Shown here piece by piece: positions 18,134 through 28,480 of a stretch of 64,000 bases of DNA (the first letter of the stretch is position 1; each line of letters starts with the position of its first letter). Position numbers and translations under genes: made by a program. The stretch comes from Undibacterium pigrum (GTDB lineage Bacteria; Pseudomonadota; Gammaproteobacteria; Burkholderiales; Burkholderiaceae_D), in NCBI RefSeq assembly GCF_003201815.1, contig NZ_QJKB01000003.1, positions 186,001-250,000 on the forward strand. The letters are read 5' to 3'. The notes under the pieces are model-generated. The model was not told where the DNA came from. It searched no databases and saw only the letters and a list, made by a program, of their open reading frames with translations.

Positions 18134-18790
18134 TCAGGACTTGCTCATATGAGCATGCAAGTCAAAGGCAAATCCATCAAGTTCAGCGAGGGTAATGCGG
18201 TTGATGCGGTTGAAACCGTTATAAGCCAGCACCGCAGGTATCGCTACCAGCAAACCCAGGGCCGTCATGATCAAGGCTTCACCCACAGGCCCGGCCAGTT
18301 GGTCAATTTGTACGACGCCATTCGAAGAAATAGCCGTCAAAGCGCGGTAAATGCCCCATACCGTACCCAGCAAACCTACAAAAGGTGCAGTTGCACCAAC
18401 TGAGGCTAGAAAGCTAAGGCCGGTTTCCAGCTTGACCGTCAAACCCTGCAATTCCTGGCGCAGACTGCGCGTCAGGATTTCGCTAAGACCTGCATTGGCA
18501 GACAAGGTGGCACTGCGCTGTGCCGTATCGCTGGCTGCGTGTGCTGCATCTGCCAATGAAATAAATACTTTGGACTGATCTGCCTGGCGCAGGGACGACA
18601 AGGCATCTGCCAGACTGGGAGCGCGCCAGAAATTGCGCAAGGCAGGAGCAGCTTTACGGATGCGCCAGAAACTCCAGGCCTTCATCAAAATCAGCGTCCA
18701 GCTAAGTACGGACATCAGCAATAATAGCCAGCCGACCAGATGCCCCATGGCATCGGCCTGTTCCCAGTAATGTGCAATTGCAGAATTCAT
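18134..18790 (-). CDS. exbB: MotA/TolQ/ExbB proton channel family protein
   Basis: A 218-residue protein with three membrane helices, near residues 12-36 (MGHLVGWLLLLMSVLSWTLILM), 125-147 and 170-190. The conserved channel core is GLSFLASVGATAPFVGLLGTVWGIYRAL, followed by GPVGEALIMTALGLLVAIPAVLAYN. It forms a pentamer around an ExbD dimer that uses the proton gradient to drive outer-membrane work. It lies between dapB (40 bases upstream) and exbD, the standard order in Burkholderiales. Confidence 0.9.
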   Translation of the reverse strand: MNSAIAHYWEQADAMGHLVGWLLLLMSVLSWTLILMKAWSFWRIRKAAPALRNFWRAPSLADALSSLRQADQSKVFISLADAAHAASDTAQRSATLSANAGLSEILTRSLRQELQGLTVKLETGLSFLASVGATAPFVGLLGTVWGIYRALTAISSNGVVQIDQLAGPVGEALIMTALGLLVAIPAVLAYNGFNRINRITLAELDGFAFDLHAHMSKS

Positions 18791-18830
18791 GTATGTGCCA
18801 AGTAGATATTATGCAGATGAAACAGGCAGA

Positions 18831-19637
18831 TTAACGCAAGCCCAGCACATCATACATATCAAACAAGCCCACAGACTTGCCTTCGAGGAAACGTGCGGCA
18901 CGCAGGCTGCCATGGGCATAAGTCACACGGCTGGATGATTTATGGCTGATTTCTACGCGTTCGCCAATACCGGCAAACAAGACCGTATGGTCGCCAACAA
19001 TATCGCCGCCACGGATAGTGGCAAAACCGATGGAAGACGGGTCGCGCTCGCCTGTCACGCCTTCACGGGCAAACACACCGACTTCATTAAGGTCACGACC
19101 CAGGGCATCGGCGATGACTTCACCCATTTTCAGGGCTGTACCAGAAGGAGCATCCACCTTGAAACGGTGATGGGCCTCGACGATCTCGATGTCATAACCC
19201 TCGGCGAAGCTTTTTGCTGCCATTTCCAGCAACTTCAAGGTGACATTCACACCTACGCTCATATTCGGCGCAAATACGATGGCAGTTTTTTCAGCCGCTG
19301 CTGCAATTGCTGCCTTGCCTGCCTCATCAAAACCTGTCGTGCCTATGATCATCTTGATGCCATGGGCAGCACAATATTCCAGGTGCTTGAGCGTGCCTTC
19401 AGGGCGCGTGAAATCAATGAGATAACTGGCGTTCGCCAGACCTGTCGCCAGATCAGCAGTAATACTGACACCAGCTGGCTTACCCAGACTGGCAGCAGCA
19501 TCTGTACCCAAGGCAGGCGAAGCTGGCACGTCAAGCGCGCCCACCAGCACCATATCATCGGCATTGCTGATGGCTTCGACCAGCATTTTACCCATACGGC
19601 CAGAAGCGCCGGCCACGGCAATTTTCAGTGCAGTCAT
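18831..19637 (-). CDS. dapB: 4-hydroxy-tetrahydrodipicolinate reductase
   Basis: Reduces hydroxy-tetrahydrodipicolinate in lysine and diaminopimelate synthesis. It is 268 residues, the normal length. The N-terminal [14 protein letters not shown] is the dinucleotide-binding loop. The signature [23 protein letters not shown] holds the catalytic His-His and the substrate-binding Lys and SGT. The C-terminus [21 protein letters not shown]-like ending is typical. It lies 12 bases after bamE, so the two are cotranscribed. Confidence 0.97.
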   Translation of the reverse strand: MTALKIAVAGASGRMGKMLVEAISNADDMVLVGALDVPASPALGTDAAASLGKPAGVSITADLATGLANASYLIDFTRPEGTLKHLEYCAAHGIKMIIGTTGFDEAGKAAIAAAAEKTAIVFAPNMSVGVNVTLKLLEMAAKSFAEGYDIEIVEAHHRFKVDAPSGTALKMGEVIADALGRDLNEVGVFAREGVTGERDPSSIGFATIRGGDIVGDHTVLFAGIGERVEISHKSSSRVTYAHGSLRAARFLEGKSVGLFDMYDVLGLR

Positions 19638-19649
19638 GATGATTTATTT

Positions 19650-20213
19650 CTATTTTTTCTTGGGAGCGTCGGTTTCCACTATCGATTGCACTCGGTTCAA
19701 GCCCAGGGCAGATTCGGTAATGCGTGCCAGGTATTCTTTTTCTGTTGGTAAATTACCACCTTCAAACTTGGCAACTGTACCGTTTTTAAAATACACAGAA
19801 ACCCGGCTGGTAATGCGCTCACCATTTGGCTTGGTCAGACGGAAAGGGTAATCCCAGCGGTCTTCATGAAACATATCGGTCAGCAAGGCCGTACCCAGTA
19901 CGAATCGCACTTGCTCACGTGTCATGCCTTCTTTTAATTGCGCAATCATTTCCTGGGAAACGAAGTTACCTTGCTGTATGGAGACGCGATAAGGTGAAAC
20001 AAACGCCAATACCTTGGCAAAACCTGTAGGCTGTACCACCTGGGCACCATCTGTACCACTCGGCGTGCCTGAAGTTGCATATACTGAGGTCTTGTCAGCA
20101 GATGACAGGATACCCAGTGGAGACGTACATGCTGCAGTCAGAGACGTCAGCAAAGCCAGGCCCGCTACGCGGCTCATCTTCTTCCGTGTTACTTTTGAAA
20201 ACAACAGTTGCAT
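19650..20213 (-). CDS. bamE: Outer membrane protein assembly factor BamE
   Basis: The small lipoprotein of the Bam complex that inserts beta-barrel proteins into the outer membrane (SmpA/OmlA family). It is 187 residues from the ATG at 20213, chosen because AGAGG lies 8 bases upstream. The signal peptide ends LTAAC with C29 as lipidation site; Thr at -3 of the lipobox is less common. The core YRVSIQQGNFVSQEMIAQLKEGMTREQV, FVLGTALLTDMFHEDRWDYPF is the BamE fold. A Gly/Thr/Val-rich insertion (about 40-65) and a basic C-terminal tail extend it beyond the enteric form. It is divergent from fur across 75 bases. Confidence 0.93.
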   Translation of the reverse strand: MQLLFSKVTRKKMSRVAGLALLTSLTAACTSPLGILSSADKTSVYATSGTPSGTDGAQVVQPTGFAKVLAFVSPYRVSIQQGNFVSQEMIAQLKEGMTREQVRFVLGTALLTDMFHEDRWDYPFRLTKPNGERITSRVSVYFKNGTVAKFEGGNLPTEKEYLARITESALGLNRVQSIVETDAPKKK

Positions 20214-20288
20214 AGATAACCTCTTAATTGAGCAACAAGCCCTAAAACCCGATATCATAAAGCAGATAGCAATTTTTTGATCGAAAAC

Positions 20289-20720
20289 ATGACAAACAGC
20301 ACCCCCAACCTCAAGGCCAGCGGTCTGAAAGCCACTCTGCCCCGTCTGAAAATCCTGGAAATCTTCCAGAACAGCAAGGTTCGTCATCTGACAGCAGAAG
20401 ACGTGTATAAGATCCTGCTCAATGAAAATATGGATGTCGGCCTGGCAACAGTGTACCGCGTGCTGACCCAGTTTGAGCAAGCCGGCTTGCTACACCGCAA
20501 TCATTTCGAGACTGGCAAGGCCATTTTTGAACTGAATGAAGGCTCACACCATGACCATCTGGTTTGCCTGGACTGTGGCCGGGTGGAAGAATTCTTTGAT
20601 GAAGAGATAGAACAACGCCAGCAAACTGTGGCCCTGGATCGCGGCTTCAAGATTGCCGAGCATGCGCTGGCCATTTATGGCAATTGCACCAAGCCTAATT
20701 GTGAGCATAAAAACAGCTAA
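20289..20720 (+). CDS. fur: Ferric uptake regulator Fur
   Basis: The iron-responsive repressor, 143 residues from the ATG at 20289; an in-frame TTG 12 bases earlier is an alternative. The winged helix spans about 1-85 ([14 protein letters not shown]-like region, then [18 protein letters not shown]). The metal-binding part has [21 protein letters not shown], giving the HHDH cluster and a CxxC. A second Cys pair is near the C-terminus (NCTKPNC). It is divergent from bamE, the conserved betaproteobacterial layout. No convincing Fur box could be read in the 75-base gap. Confidence 0.96.
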   Translation: MTNSTPNLKASGLKATLPRLKILEIFQNSKVRHLTAEDVYKILLNENMDVGLATVYRVLTQFEQAGLLHRNHFETGKAIFELNEGSHHDHLVCLDCGRVEEFFDEEIEQRQQTVALDRGFKIAEHALAIYGNCTKPNCEHKNS

Positions 20721-20764
20721 TTCCTCAATCCCTCCGGCAAAACAACAGCGCCAGCTGGAGGGGG

Positions 20765-21538
20765 TTAGGGCTTGGCATGTATGTCGATAAATGTCTGTAT
20801 ATCTTGAGCAATGCGTCCCAGCCCAGTAAATACAACATTTCTTGGTGAAAAAGGCAGGCCTGGAAAACTGAGGTAATCCAAAAATTGCAAATCAGACATA
20901 ATACTCTTGCGTTCATCGCGGGGTATTATGCCCACATGGGGCATGGCACCAAGTCCGGACTCGAAAGCGACGGTATGCAAAGTCAATGGTTCAAGCTCCT
21001 CTCGGCTTGGATTATCCTCACCTTGCCAGCATAATGCTGAAAATACCGGGTCTGTACTTTTTTCAAGCTCAAGGAAACCCACCAGCACGAGTGCAGCCTT
21101 ATTGCCGTTTGGCAATGCGATCAAAAAAACAGATCCGACTTCTGCAGTCGTTCGTATTTTCCTGGGCTTTACTGGAACAAATTTAACCAGCTTCCGTTCT
21201 GGCTGTGGCGTAAGCAACTTTTCTTCGAGAGCCTGCTGGACTTTTTTGCGCGCCTTGGCTCCAGCACCCCAAGATGAGCAATCCTCTAATTGTTTCAACA
21301 ACGCCAAGGCTATGCTACGCAACTCTTCATTCAGACGCCCGTATTTCCAGGTAGTCTCTGCGAGTGGAAAATACACCATGTAAGAAAACTCAGGGTCATC
21401 CAAAACAAAGGAATGTCTTTGCAGTATGTATCTATAAGCCTCGTCATCCGGCATGCCTGACTTCAAAGCTTGCACATAATCATCTCTGACATCACAACAC
21501 GTATCGTCGGCATACAGGCCGGTACCCCAGGTTCCCAT
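20765..21538 (-). CDS. Uncharacterised protein with DUF4259-like N-terminus
   Basis: A 257-residue soluble protein. Its N-terminus MGTWGTGLYADDTCCDVRDD closely resembles the start of DUF4259 proteins (MGxWGxGxFxxDxAxD). A helical segment follows (EELRSIALALLKQLEDC), then a basic linker (KLVKFVPVKPRKIRTT), a likely beta-rich region (GSVFLIALPNGNKAALVLVGFLEL) and a C-terminal part with no known match. The function is unknown; such proteins often occur as lone, variable genes. The start is 14 bases after the stop of the receiver-only protein, so the two are probably on one transcript. It is convergent with fur. Confidence 0.6.
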   Translation of the reverse strand: MGTWGTGLYADDTCCDVRDDYVQALKSGMPDDEAYRYILQRHSFVLDDPEFSYMVYFPLAETTWKYGRLNEELRSIALALLKQLEDCSSWGAGAKARKKVQQALEEKLLTPQPERKLVKFVPVKPRKIRTTAEVGSVFLIALPNGNKAALVLVGFLELEKSTDPVFSALCWQGEDNPSREELEPLTLHTVAFESGLGAMPHVGIIPRDERKSIMSDLQFLDYLSFPGLPFSPRNVVFTGLGRIAQDIQTFIDIHAKP

Positions 21539-21552
21539 TATTATTTCAGCAT

Positions 21553-21936
21553 CTACTTATTGATCTTGGCTACCACAGCTTCCACGGTACCTATGATCTT
21601 TTGCGCATTGAATGGCTTGAGGATATAGCCATGTATGCCATTCTTGACTACCTCGGTGATGGTTTCCTGATCTTTATTGGCAGTGACCATCAGCACCCTG
21701 GCATCTGGCAACAACTCCCTGATGCGCGGTAAAATTTCAGTGCCACTGATCTTGGGCATGACGATATCCAGCAAGATCAGATCGGGCTTGAGTTTTAATG
21801 CCAGTTCCAGACCAGTACCGCCATCAGTGGCTTCGCCAACGACGTTATAACCCTCGTTGCGCAGTATGACCCTGAGCACCTCGCGGGTCACATCATTGTC
21901 ATCAACCAATAAAATCTTTACGTTTTTCTTGTCCAT
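21553..21936 (-). CDS. Single-domain response regulator (CheY-like receiver)
   Basis: A 127-residue protein consisting only of a receiver domain. Acidic pocket residues are D16, D17 in LLVDDNDVT, the phosphorylated Asp is in DLILLDIVMPKISG, the Thr is in VLMVTANKD, and the Lys is in YILKPFNA. With no output domain, it must act through a partner protein. No histidine kinase lies beside it. It is followed by the DUF4259-like gene 14 bases on, which may be a partner or simply a neighbour. The sequence VVGEATDGGTGLELALKLKPD is nearer chemotaxis or stress-type stand-alone receivers than transcription factors. Confidence 0.88.
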   Translation of the reverse strand: MDKKNVKILLVDDNDVTREVLRVILRNEGYNVVGEATDGGTGLELALKLKPDLILLDIVMPKISGTEILPRIRELLPDARVLMVTANKDQETITEVVKNGIHGYILKPFNAQKIIGTVEAVVAKINK

Positions 21937-21994
21937 GGCAACCCTGTATTAGCGTCAATATTTGATTAGCTGTTTCTCTGGTTTACACTCTACT

Positions 21995-23026
21995 CTACTG
22001 GCTTAATGCATTAGATAATAATTTTGCAGTGATGTCCACGATGGGTATCACTCTTTCATAGGCCATGCGGGTTGGGCCTATGACGCCCAGGGTGCCCACG
22101 ATCTTGCCGTTTACCTCATAAGGTGCTGTGACTATGCTCATTTCTTCCATGGGCACCAGTTGCGACTCCCCGCCTATGAAGATTTGCACGCCGGTCGCCT
22201 TGCTGGAGACATCCAGCAATTGCATGAGGCTGTTTTTTTGCTCGAACATATCAAACAATTTGCGCAATGATCCCATATTGGATGACAAATCCTGCACGTT
22301 CAGCAAATTGCGCTCGCCTGAAATAACTACCTCATCATTGTCCTCATCCATGGCATTGCTGCCAGCCTCGACGGCGGCTTGCATAAGCCTGGTCATGTCA
22401 TTTTGCAATTGCCGCAATTCGCCATTGATACGCGAACGTGCATCAGTAAAGCTCAGACCACCAAAATTCTGGTTCAAATAATTGGCGGCCTGCACCAGTT
22501 GTGCGGGTGTGTAATCAACATCCGTCAGTAACAGACGATTATGGACCTCGCCGCCAGGCGCCACGACAACCAGCAGAATGCGCTTTTCTGACAGACGCAA
22601 GAACTCCACCTGCTGGAAAATCGACTCAGTACGCGGCGTGACGACAACTCCGGCAAATTGTGACAGGGACGACAAAATTTGCGCCGCATTGGTAATCAGT
22701 TTTTGCGGAGATTGCGCATTCATATTGGACTGCAGGCTGGAGTGCAGACGTGTATCCATTTCGCTGCCATTTATATCTTGCACCGTCAGCAATTTATCGA
22801 CGAAAACGCGATAACCTCTGGGCGTGGGAATACGGCCAGCAGAAGTATGCGGGCTGGCGACAAAGCCCATTTCTTCGAGGTCAGCCATGACATTGCGTAT
22901 CGTCGCAGGCGATAATTCCAGGCCGGATATTTTTGACAAGGCACGGGAACCCACAGGCTGGCCGTCAGCGATATAACGCTCGACCAGGGCTTTTAATAAA
23001 GTTTGTGCGCGGATATCTAGTTGCAT
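21995..23026 (-). CDS. hrcA: Heat-inducible transcription repressor HrcA
   Basis: Repressor of the groE and sometimes dnaK operons through CIRCE elements. It is 343 residues, the usual length. The N-terminal winged helix is clear ([51 protein letters not shown]). The central GAF-like domain ([24 protein letters not shown]) and the C-terminal [21 protein letters not shown] are also diagnostic. No CIRCE sequence (TTAGCACTC-N9-GAGTGCTAA) was found near it, so it is not visibly autoregulated here. It sits next to nadK-recN, a common order. Confidence 0.97.
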   Translation of the reverse strand: MQLDIRAQTLLKALVERYIADGQPVGSRALSKISGLELSPATIRNVMADLEEMGFVASPHTSAGRIPTPRGYRVFVDKLLTVQDINGSEMDTRLHSSLQSNMNAQSPQKLITNAAQILSSLSQFAGVVVTPRTESIFQQVEFLRLSEKRILLVVVAPGGEVHNRLLLTDVDYTPAQLVQAANYLNQNFGGLSFTDARSRINGELRQLQNDMTRLMQAAVEAGSNAMDEDNDEVVISGERNLLNVQDLSSNMGSLRKLFDMFEQKNSLMQLLDVSSKATGVQIFIGGESQLVPMEEMSIVTAPYEVNGKIVGTLGVIGPTRMAYERVIPIVDITAKLLSNALSQ

Positions 23027-23070
23027 GGTTTCATTTTATGCGTTCATGACTGACATGGACATAGAAAAAT

Positions 23071-23757
23071 TCATAGCCATAGAGCCAAATCATGCAGATT
23101 GGCAAATTCGGCGTCCGGCTTGATATGCAAATGGCGTTCATCTTCAATTTTTAAACCCTGGCGGTTCATCCAGGCACCTTTCAGACCCGCCTGTTGCGCA
23201 CCTTGCACATCCAGCAATAAGTCGTCCCCTACATACAAGACATCTTGCGGTGCGAGACCGAGTTCCTGACAGGCCGCCAGGAAGATCCTGGGATCAGGCT
23301 TGCCGCAACCAAAGCGAAATGCCGCGATAGACACCTTGAAATGGTGGGCCAGGCCGATTGCCTGCAAATCGGCAAAACCATTCGAGACTGTACCCAGAGT
23401 CAGTTTATCCTGCAAAACCTGCAAAGCTGGTTTGACATCGGCATACAAATCCACTTTGTTTCTGGCATCAGCAAACACAGCCATGGCCTGATCGGCTTTT
23501 TCGGCTGCAACGCCATGCTCATCAAACACCTGGCTCAGTAAAGTATGGCGCAAAGACCATAAGTCGTATTGAAAACGCGGGTCACTGGACACCAGCACAT
23601 TCCTGCGTTCACGCAATTTTTCTGGATTGTAATTTTGCGCCACGACAGGCGCATGTTCATGCATCCATTGTTGCAATACTGATTCAGCGTGGCGAATTAC
23701 CGGTGCAACCGGCCACAAAGTATCATCCAGATCCAGCAAAACTGCTTTAATTGCCAT
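23071..23757 (-). CDS. HAD-family hydrolase
   Basis: A haloacid-dehalogenase-type phosphatase of 228 residues. The nucleophile motif I is LLDLDDTLW (Asp at position 8), motif II is GTVSNGF, motif III is the Lys of GKPDPRIFLAA, and motif IV is LYVGDDLLLDV. A helical C1 cap fills residues 25-95. The closest types are pyrimidine 5'-nucleotidase or phosphoglycolate phosphatase-like (YjjG branch), but the substrate cannot be fixed. The ATG at 23757 is preferred; an in-frame GTG 9 bases upstream is possible. It is 44 bases from hrcA and divergent from nadK. Confidence 0.88.
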   Translation of the reverse strand: MAIKAVLLDLDDTLWPVAPVIRHAESVLQQWMHEHAPVVAQNYNPEKLRERRNVLVSSDPRFQYDLWSLRHTLLSQVFDEHGVAAEKADQAMAVFADARNKVDLYADVKPALQVLQDKLTLGTVSNGFADLQAIGLAHHFKVSIAAFRFGCGKPDPRIFLAACQELGLAPQDVLYVGDDLLLDVQGAQQAGLKGAWMNRQGLKIEDERHLHIKPDAEFANLHDLALWL

Positions 23758-23832
23758 AAAGAGCACTCATTCCATTCATAGATGCCCTAATTATGTTCTA
23801 ATCTTAGCCATCATGTCACCCTACCCTTGTTT

Positions 23833-24726
23833 ATGACAGTACAGGCAAAAACCATTGCACTTGTTGGAAAATCTAATGCGGCTGGCATTGCCGACTCGAT
23901 TAACGAACTGGCCAATTTTCTTGCTACCGCAGGACATCGTGTCGTCATCGAGGCAGAGACAGCCCAATACCTGCAACTAAGCGAATTCAGCAGCATGCCC
24001 GTGCCTGAGATAGGCAAGCTGGCTGATGTTGCCATTGTGGTCGGTGGCGACGGCACCATGTTGGGCATAGCCCGGCAACTGGCACCCTACAATATCCCGC
24101 TGATAGGTATCAATCAGGGCAGGCTGGGCTTTATCACCGATATTGCGCTTGACCGCATGATCCCTGTCATTACGGAAATGCTGGACGGCAATTATGTGTC
24201 CGAGCGCCGCAGCTTGCTACAGGCCATCGTTACCCGTGATGGCAACCAGATTTTCAGTGGTGTGGCATTCAATGACATCGTGGTATCGCGTGGCGCAGGC
24301 TCAGGCATGGTGGAATTGCGCGTCGAGGTAGATGGGCATTTCATGTACAACCAGCGCTCTGACGGTCTTATCGTTTCTACGCCTACCGGTTCTACGGCCT
24401 ATGCGCTTTCTGCTGGCGGTCCCCTGCTACACCCCAGTCTGTCAGGTATTGCAATGGTGCCAATTGCCCCGCATGCCTTGTCGAACCGCCCTATCGTTTT
24501 GCCAGACAGTAGCGAAATCGTCATCACCATCGTCGCCGGACGCGATATCAGCCTGAATTTTGATATGCAAAATTTTGCCAGCCTGCAGCATCAGGACAGG
24601 ATTATCGTCAACCGTTCTGCCCATACGGTGACTTTCCTGCATCCTCCGGGCTGGAATTATTACAACACCTTGCGCGAGAAACTGCACTGGAATGAATATC
24701 CTTCCGTAGAGGGTGCGCTGAATTAA
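23833..24726 (+). CDS. nadK: NAD kinase
   Basis: Phosphorylates NAD to NADP. It is 297 residues from the ATG at 23833 (a TTG lies two codons upstream). The ATP/NAD signature [13 protein letters not shown] is present, followed by [14 protein letters not shown] and the NE/D-like region [42 protein letters not shown] is the second NAD-binding motif. It opens a plus-strand run nadK, recN, hemH, apaH and is divergent from the HAD and hrcA genes. Confidence 0.97.
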   Translation: MTVQAKTIALVGKSNAAGIADSINELANFLATAGHRVVIEAETAQYLQLSEFSSMPVPEIGKLADVAIVVGGDGTMLGIARQLAPYNIPLIGINQGRLGFITDIALDRMIPVITEMLDGNYVSERRSLLQAIVTRDGNQIFSGVAFNDIVVSRGAGSGMVELRVEVDGHFMYNQRSDGLIVSTPTGSTAYALSAGGPLLHPSLSGIAMVPIAPHALSNRPIVLPDSSEIVITIVAGRDISLNFDMQNFASLQHQDRIIVNRSAHTVTFLHPPGWNYYNTLREKLHWNEYPSVEGALN

Positions 24727-24850
24727 GTTTAGCCTGTCCACTCTTACGAACACAGAAGTCACAGGCTGTTGCTAGAATAGCGATTTTAGCTATGCCAGCT
24801 CACTCTGGCTAGCCCTGTTTTCTTAACAAATTCCTTCATGTCTGCCCATT

Positions 24851-26497
24851 ATGTTGCGCACGCTTGCCATACGAGATTTTGTCATTGTTGATACGCTGGA
24901 ACTTGAATTTTCTTCCGGCTTCAGTGTGCTGACCGGAGAAACCGGTGCCGGCAAGTCCATCCTGATTGATGCCCTGACACTGGCCCTGGGTGGTCGTGGC
25001 GACGCCAGCATGGTGCGCGAATCCGCCAGCAAAACTGATATCAGTGCAGAATTCGCCGTGAATGACAGCCTCTCTGCCTGGTTGCAGGAACATGAATTCT
25101 TTGACCAGGATCAGCCATTGATCTTGCGCCGTACCATCGATAATGCCGGACGTTCCAAGGCCTGGATCAACGGCATCACCGCAACCGCCGGACAATTGCG
25201 CGAAATTGGTGACATGCTGGTGGATATCCACGGCCAGCATGCACATCAGTCTCTATTGAAAACCGAAGCGCAGCGCGATTTGCTGGACATGCAGGGTGGC
25301 TTGCAAGAGCAAGTTACTGAAGTAGGCTTGCGCTACCGCGCCTGGCGCAATATCAGCAAGCAACGCGAAGAATTTGAAACCAATGCCAAGAGCGTTTTGC
25401 AAGAGCGTGAGCGCCTGGAATGGCAAGTGGGTGAACTCGACAAACTGCAAATCAAACCTGGTGAATGGGAAAGCATCAGTCAGGAACATACCCGCCTGGC
25501 CCATGCAGCCAGTCTTTTGGAAGCTGGGCAGGAAGCGGCGGCCCTGATTTCGGAATCCGAGCATCCAGTCTTGTCGCAACTGACGACCATCCAGCAAAAA
25601 CTCTTGAAGCTGCTTGATTATGATGCGGCGCTGAAACCTGTCACTGACGCGCTGGAATCTGCCTGCATCAATTTGCAGGAAACCACTTATGCACTCAATG
25701 TTTACCTGAGCCGTACCGAGCTTGATCCAACCCGCCTTCGCGTAGTGGAAAACCGTGTAGAAGCGATACACACCACAGCGCGACGTTTTCATGTCGCACC
25801 AGAAAAACTGCATGAAGAATTTGCCACCCTGTCAGCCCAGTTGGCGCAACTATCCAATGCCACCGACATGGATGCCCTGAAAGCACAGGAAGAAAAAGCC
25901 AGGTTGGCTTACCTGCAAACCGCAGAAAAGCTCAGCAAGGCCAGACAAAAAATTGCCAGGGACCTGGGCGCAGCAGTCACCACAGCAATGCAAGACCTGA
26001 GCATGGGTGGCGGTAGTTTCTCGGTCACCTTGAATCCGGTAGAGCCAGCAGCCTATGGCCTGGAGCAAGTAGAGTTTCTGGTCGCAGGTCATGCAGGTGT
26101 GCAGGCAAGGCCGCTGGCCAAAGTTGCATCTGGTGGTGAACTCGCACGTATCTCGCTGGCGATTTCTGTCATCACCTCTTGCGCTACTGCCACCCCTACC
26201 CTTATCTTTGATGAAGTAGATAGCGGCATAGGTGGTGGTGTGGCCGAAGTGGTTGGACGCTTGCTGAAACGACTTGGGCAAGACAGGCAAGTCTTGTGCG
26301 TGACGCATTTACCACAAGTGGCCAGCCAGGCCAACCAGCACTTCCAGGTCAGCAAGGCCAGCCAGAATGGCAAGACCGTGTCACAGATAGAAGCACTTGA
26401 TAATAAACAAAGAGTGGAAGAAATCGCCCGCATGCTGGGTGGCATAGAAATTACGGCGACTACACGCAAACATGCCAGAGAACTGCTGGCTTCTTAA
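24851..26497 (+). CDS. recN: DNA repair protein RecN
   Basis: An SMC-like ATPase that acts on double-strand breaks. It is 548 residues, full length. Walker A is GETGAGKSILIDAL (about 31-44), and FRRT-like LILRRTIDNAGRSKAWING follows. Long coiled-coil halves span about 150-360. The ABC signature is ASGGELARISLAISV and Walker B is TLIFDEVDSGIGG, with the D-loop and VTHLPQVASQANQHF (H-loop) after it. The ATG at 24851 gives the canonical start MLRTLAIRDFVIVDTLELEF. No LexA box of the enteric type was found in the 124 bases upstream. Confidence 0.97.
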   Translation: MLRTLAIRDFVIVDTLELEFSSGFSVLTGETGAGKSILIDALTLALGGRGDASMVRESASKTDISAEFAVNDSLSAWLQEHEFFDQDQPLILRRTIDNAGRSKAWINGITATAGQLREIGDMLVDIHGQHAHQSLLKTEAQRDLLDMQGGLQEQVTEVGLRYRAWRNISKQREEFETNAKSVLQERERLEWQVGELDKLQIKPGEWESISQEHTRLAHAASLLEAGQEAAALISESEHPVLSQLTTIQQKLLKLLDYDAALKPVTDALESACINLQETTYALNVYLSRTELDPTRLRVVENRVEAIHTTARRFHVAPEKLHEEFATLSAQLAQLSNATDMDALKAQEEKARLAYLQTAEKLSKARQKIARDLGAAVTTAMQDLSMGGGSFSVTLNPVEPAAYGLEQVEFLVAGHAGVQARPLAKVASGGELARISLAISVITSCATATPTLIFDEVDSGIGGGVAEVVGRLLKRLGQDRQVLCVTHLPQVASQANQHFQVSKASQNGKTVSQIEALDNKQRVEEIARMLGGIEITATTRKHARELLAS

Positions 26498-26508
26498 GAA
26501 AAAATAAA

Positions 26509-27615
26509 ATGCGCTTCCTCAAAGAACCTGAATACTCCCACGGCAAGATCGCCAAGACTGCCGTCGTGCTGATCAACCTGGGCACACCCGATGCGCCCAC
26601 TACATCAGCAGTACGCCGCTATCTCAAGCAATTTTTATGGGACAGGCGCGTGGTCGAAGTCCCGCGCCCGATCTGGTGGCTGATTTTGCATGGTGTTATT
26701 TTGCCTTTTCGTTCTGGCCAGTCGGCAAAAAAATACGCTTCCGTCTGGACCAAGGATGGCTCGCCATTGAAGATACACACGCAGAAACAGGCATCCTTGC
26801 TGAAGGGTTATCTGGGTGAGCGCGGCCATGAGGTACAGGTTGCCTATGCCATGCGCTACGGCTCACCATCCATCCCCGACGTCTTGCAAAAGCTCAAGCA
26901 GGATGGTTGTGAGCGCATATTGATCTTGCCTGCCTATCCGCAATATTCTGCGACGACTACCGCCTCCAATTTTGATGCGATAGCCCAGCATTATCAGCAA
27001 GTCAGAAACATGCCTGAACTACGCTTCGTCAAGAATTATCATGACAATGATGGCTATATACAGGCCTTGAAATTATCCATCATGAATCACTGGCAAACCC
27101 ATGGCAGGCCAGAAAAACTGGTGATGAGTTTTCATGGCCTGCCTAAAGCTTTCTTGCTACGCGGCGACGCCTATCACTGCGAATGCTATAAAACAGCCCG
27201 ACTGCTGGCAGACAGGCTGGGCTTGGGCAAAGATGATTATGTCGTGTCCTTCCAGTCGCGCCTGGGCCGTGCTGAGTGGCTGCAGCCTTACACTGCACCA
27301 ACCGTCATCAAGCTGGCCAAAGAAGGTGTGAAGCGTCTGGATGTTGTCTGCCCTGGCTTTATCGCTGATTGCCTCGAAACCCTGGAAGAAATCTCCATGG
27401 AAGTAAGAGCTGATTTTCTCAAGGCAGGGGGCAAGGAATTCAATTACATCCCCTGTCTGAATGAATCACCGGCATGGATGCGCGCTCTTGCTGAAATCGC
27501 AGAACAGCATCTGATAGGCTGGCCTACCATGATCACGGCCAGTGTACGCGAAGAGCAAAAGCAACACGCCCTGATCAGCCGTGCAGAAGCCAAACGCCTG
27601 GGCGGCGAAGCCTGA
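26509..27615 (+). CDS. hemH: Ferrochelatase
   Basis: Inserts ferrous iron into protoporphyrin IX, the last step of haem synthesis. It is 368 residues. It has the N-terminal [32 protein letters not shown] and [13 protein letters not shown], the active-site His in [34 protein letters not shown], and the catalytic Glu in [16 protein letters not shown]. Cysteines at [11 protein letters not shown] and elsewhere resemble those of [2Fe-2S]-type ferrochelatases, but this is not proof of a cluster. It follows recN by 11 bases and precedes apaH by 7, so it is part of one operon. Confidence 0.96.
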   Translation: MRFLKEPEYSHGKIAKTAVVLINLGTPDAPTTSAVRRYLKQFLWDRRVVEVPRPIWWLILHGVILPFRSGQSAKKYASVWTKDGSPLKIHTQKQASLLKGYLGERGHEVQVAYAMRYGSPSIPDVLQKLKQDGCERILILPAYPQYSATTTASNFDAIAQHYQQVRNMPELRFVKNYHDNDGYIQALKLSIMNHWQTHGRPEKLVMSFHGLPKAFLLRGDAYHCECYKTARLLADRLGLGKDDYVVSFQSRLGRAEWLQPYTAPTVIKLAKEGVKRLDVVCPGFIADCLETLEEISMEVRADFLKAGGKEFNYIPCLNESPAWMRALAEIAEQHLIGWPTMITASVREEQKQHALISRAEAKRLGGEA

Positions 27616-27622
27616 GACGGCA

Positions 27623-28447
27623 ATGGCAAAAACTTATTTCATCGGTGATATACAGGGCTGTGCGGAACAATTACAAAGCCTGCTCGACAAGATAGAGCAG
27701 ACCGAACCAGATGCACAATATTTGTTTGCTGGCGACCTCGTCAATCGTGGCCCCCTGTCGCTGGCGAGCCTGCGTCTGATACGTGATTTGCAAATCGCTG
27801 GCAGGGCAGAATCCGTGCTTGGCAACCATGACCTGCATTTGCTGGCCGTTGCCTATGGCATACGCAAAGCAAGTCGCAGCGATACCCTCGACGATATCCT
27901 GCAAGCACCAGACCGCGACGAATTGCTGGACTGGTTGCGGCACAGACCCATGGCGATTTTGCAGCATCAGCATTTGCTGGTGCATGCTGGCATATTCCCG
28001 CAATGGTCAGCAAAGCAAACCATCAAGCTGGCGCATGAAGTAGAGACACAGCTGCGCAGTGAAGACTGGCTAGATTTATTGCGTCACATGTATGGCAACA
28101 CCCCGGCACAATGGCGTGATGACTTGCAAGGCTATGACAGATCACGCTGCATCATCAATGCGCTGACACGCATGCGTTTTTGCAGCGCAGATGGTGTCAT
28201 GGACTTTGACAGCAAGGATGGACTGAGCAACGCGCCAGAAGGCTTTGCACCCTGGTTTGATCTGTCACGTGCCAGTGAAAAAACCACTGTCGTATTTGGT
28301 CACTGGTCAACCCTGGGTCTGATCTTGCGCAACAATCTGATCAGCCTTGATACCGGCTGCGTCTGGGGTGGCAAGCTGACTACCGTCGCGCTTGAAGATA
28401 GAGAAATCGTGCAGATAGATTGCCCGCAACAGCAAAAACCGGGGTAA
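27623..28447 (+). CDS. apaH: Symmetrical bis(5'-nucleosyl)-tetraphosphatase
   Basis: Hydrolyses diadenosine tetraphosphate to two ADP. It is 274 residues from the ATG at 27623, 7 bases after hemH. The metallophosphatase motifs are all present: GDIQGC (metal ligands), [36 protein letters not shown] and [11 protein letters not shown], and it ends with the [19 protein letters not shown] typical of ApaH. It also removes Np4-type caps from RNA in enterics; that activity is inferred from the family. Confidence 0.94.
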   Translation: MAKTYFIGDIQGCAEQLQSLLDKIEQTEPDAQYLFAGDLVNRGPLSLASLRLIRDLQIAGRAESVLGNHDLHLLAVAYGIRKASRSDTLDDILQAPDRDELLDWLRHRPMAILQHQHLLVHAGIFPQWSAKQTIKLAHEVETQLRSEDWLDLLRHMYGNTPAQWRDDLQGYDRSRCIINALTRMRFCSADGVMDFDSKDGLSNAPEGFAPWFDLSRASEKTTVVFGHWSTLGLILRNNLISLDTGCVWGGKLTTVALEDREIVQIDCPQQQKPG

Positions 28448-28480
28448 CAATTTCCAGATGTTTGACTGGGAAATTTTTAA

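Noticed and set aside
23758-23832. Possible CIRCE element near hrcA (GAGCACTC)
   Set aside because: Only one half-like word is present and the partner arm at the right distance is missing.
24727-24850. LexA (SOS) box before recN
   Set aside because: No CTG-N10-CAG with the AT-rich core was found in the gap.
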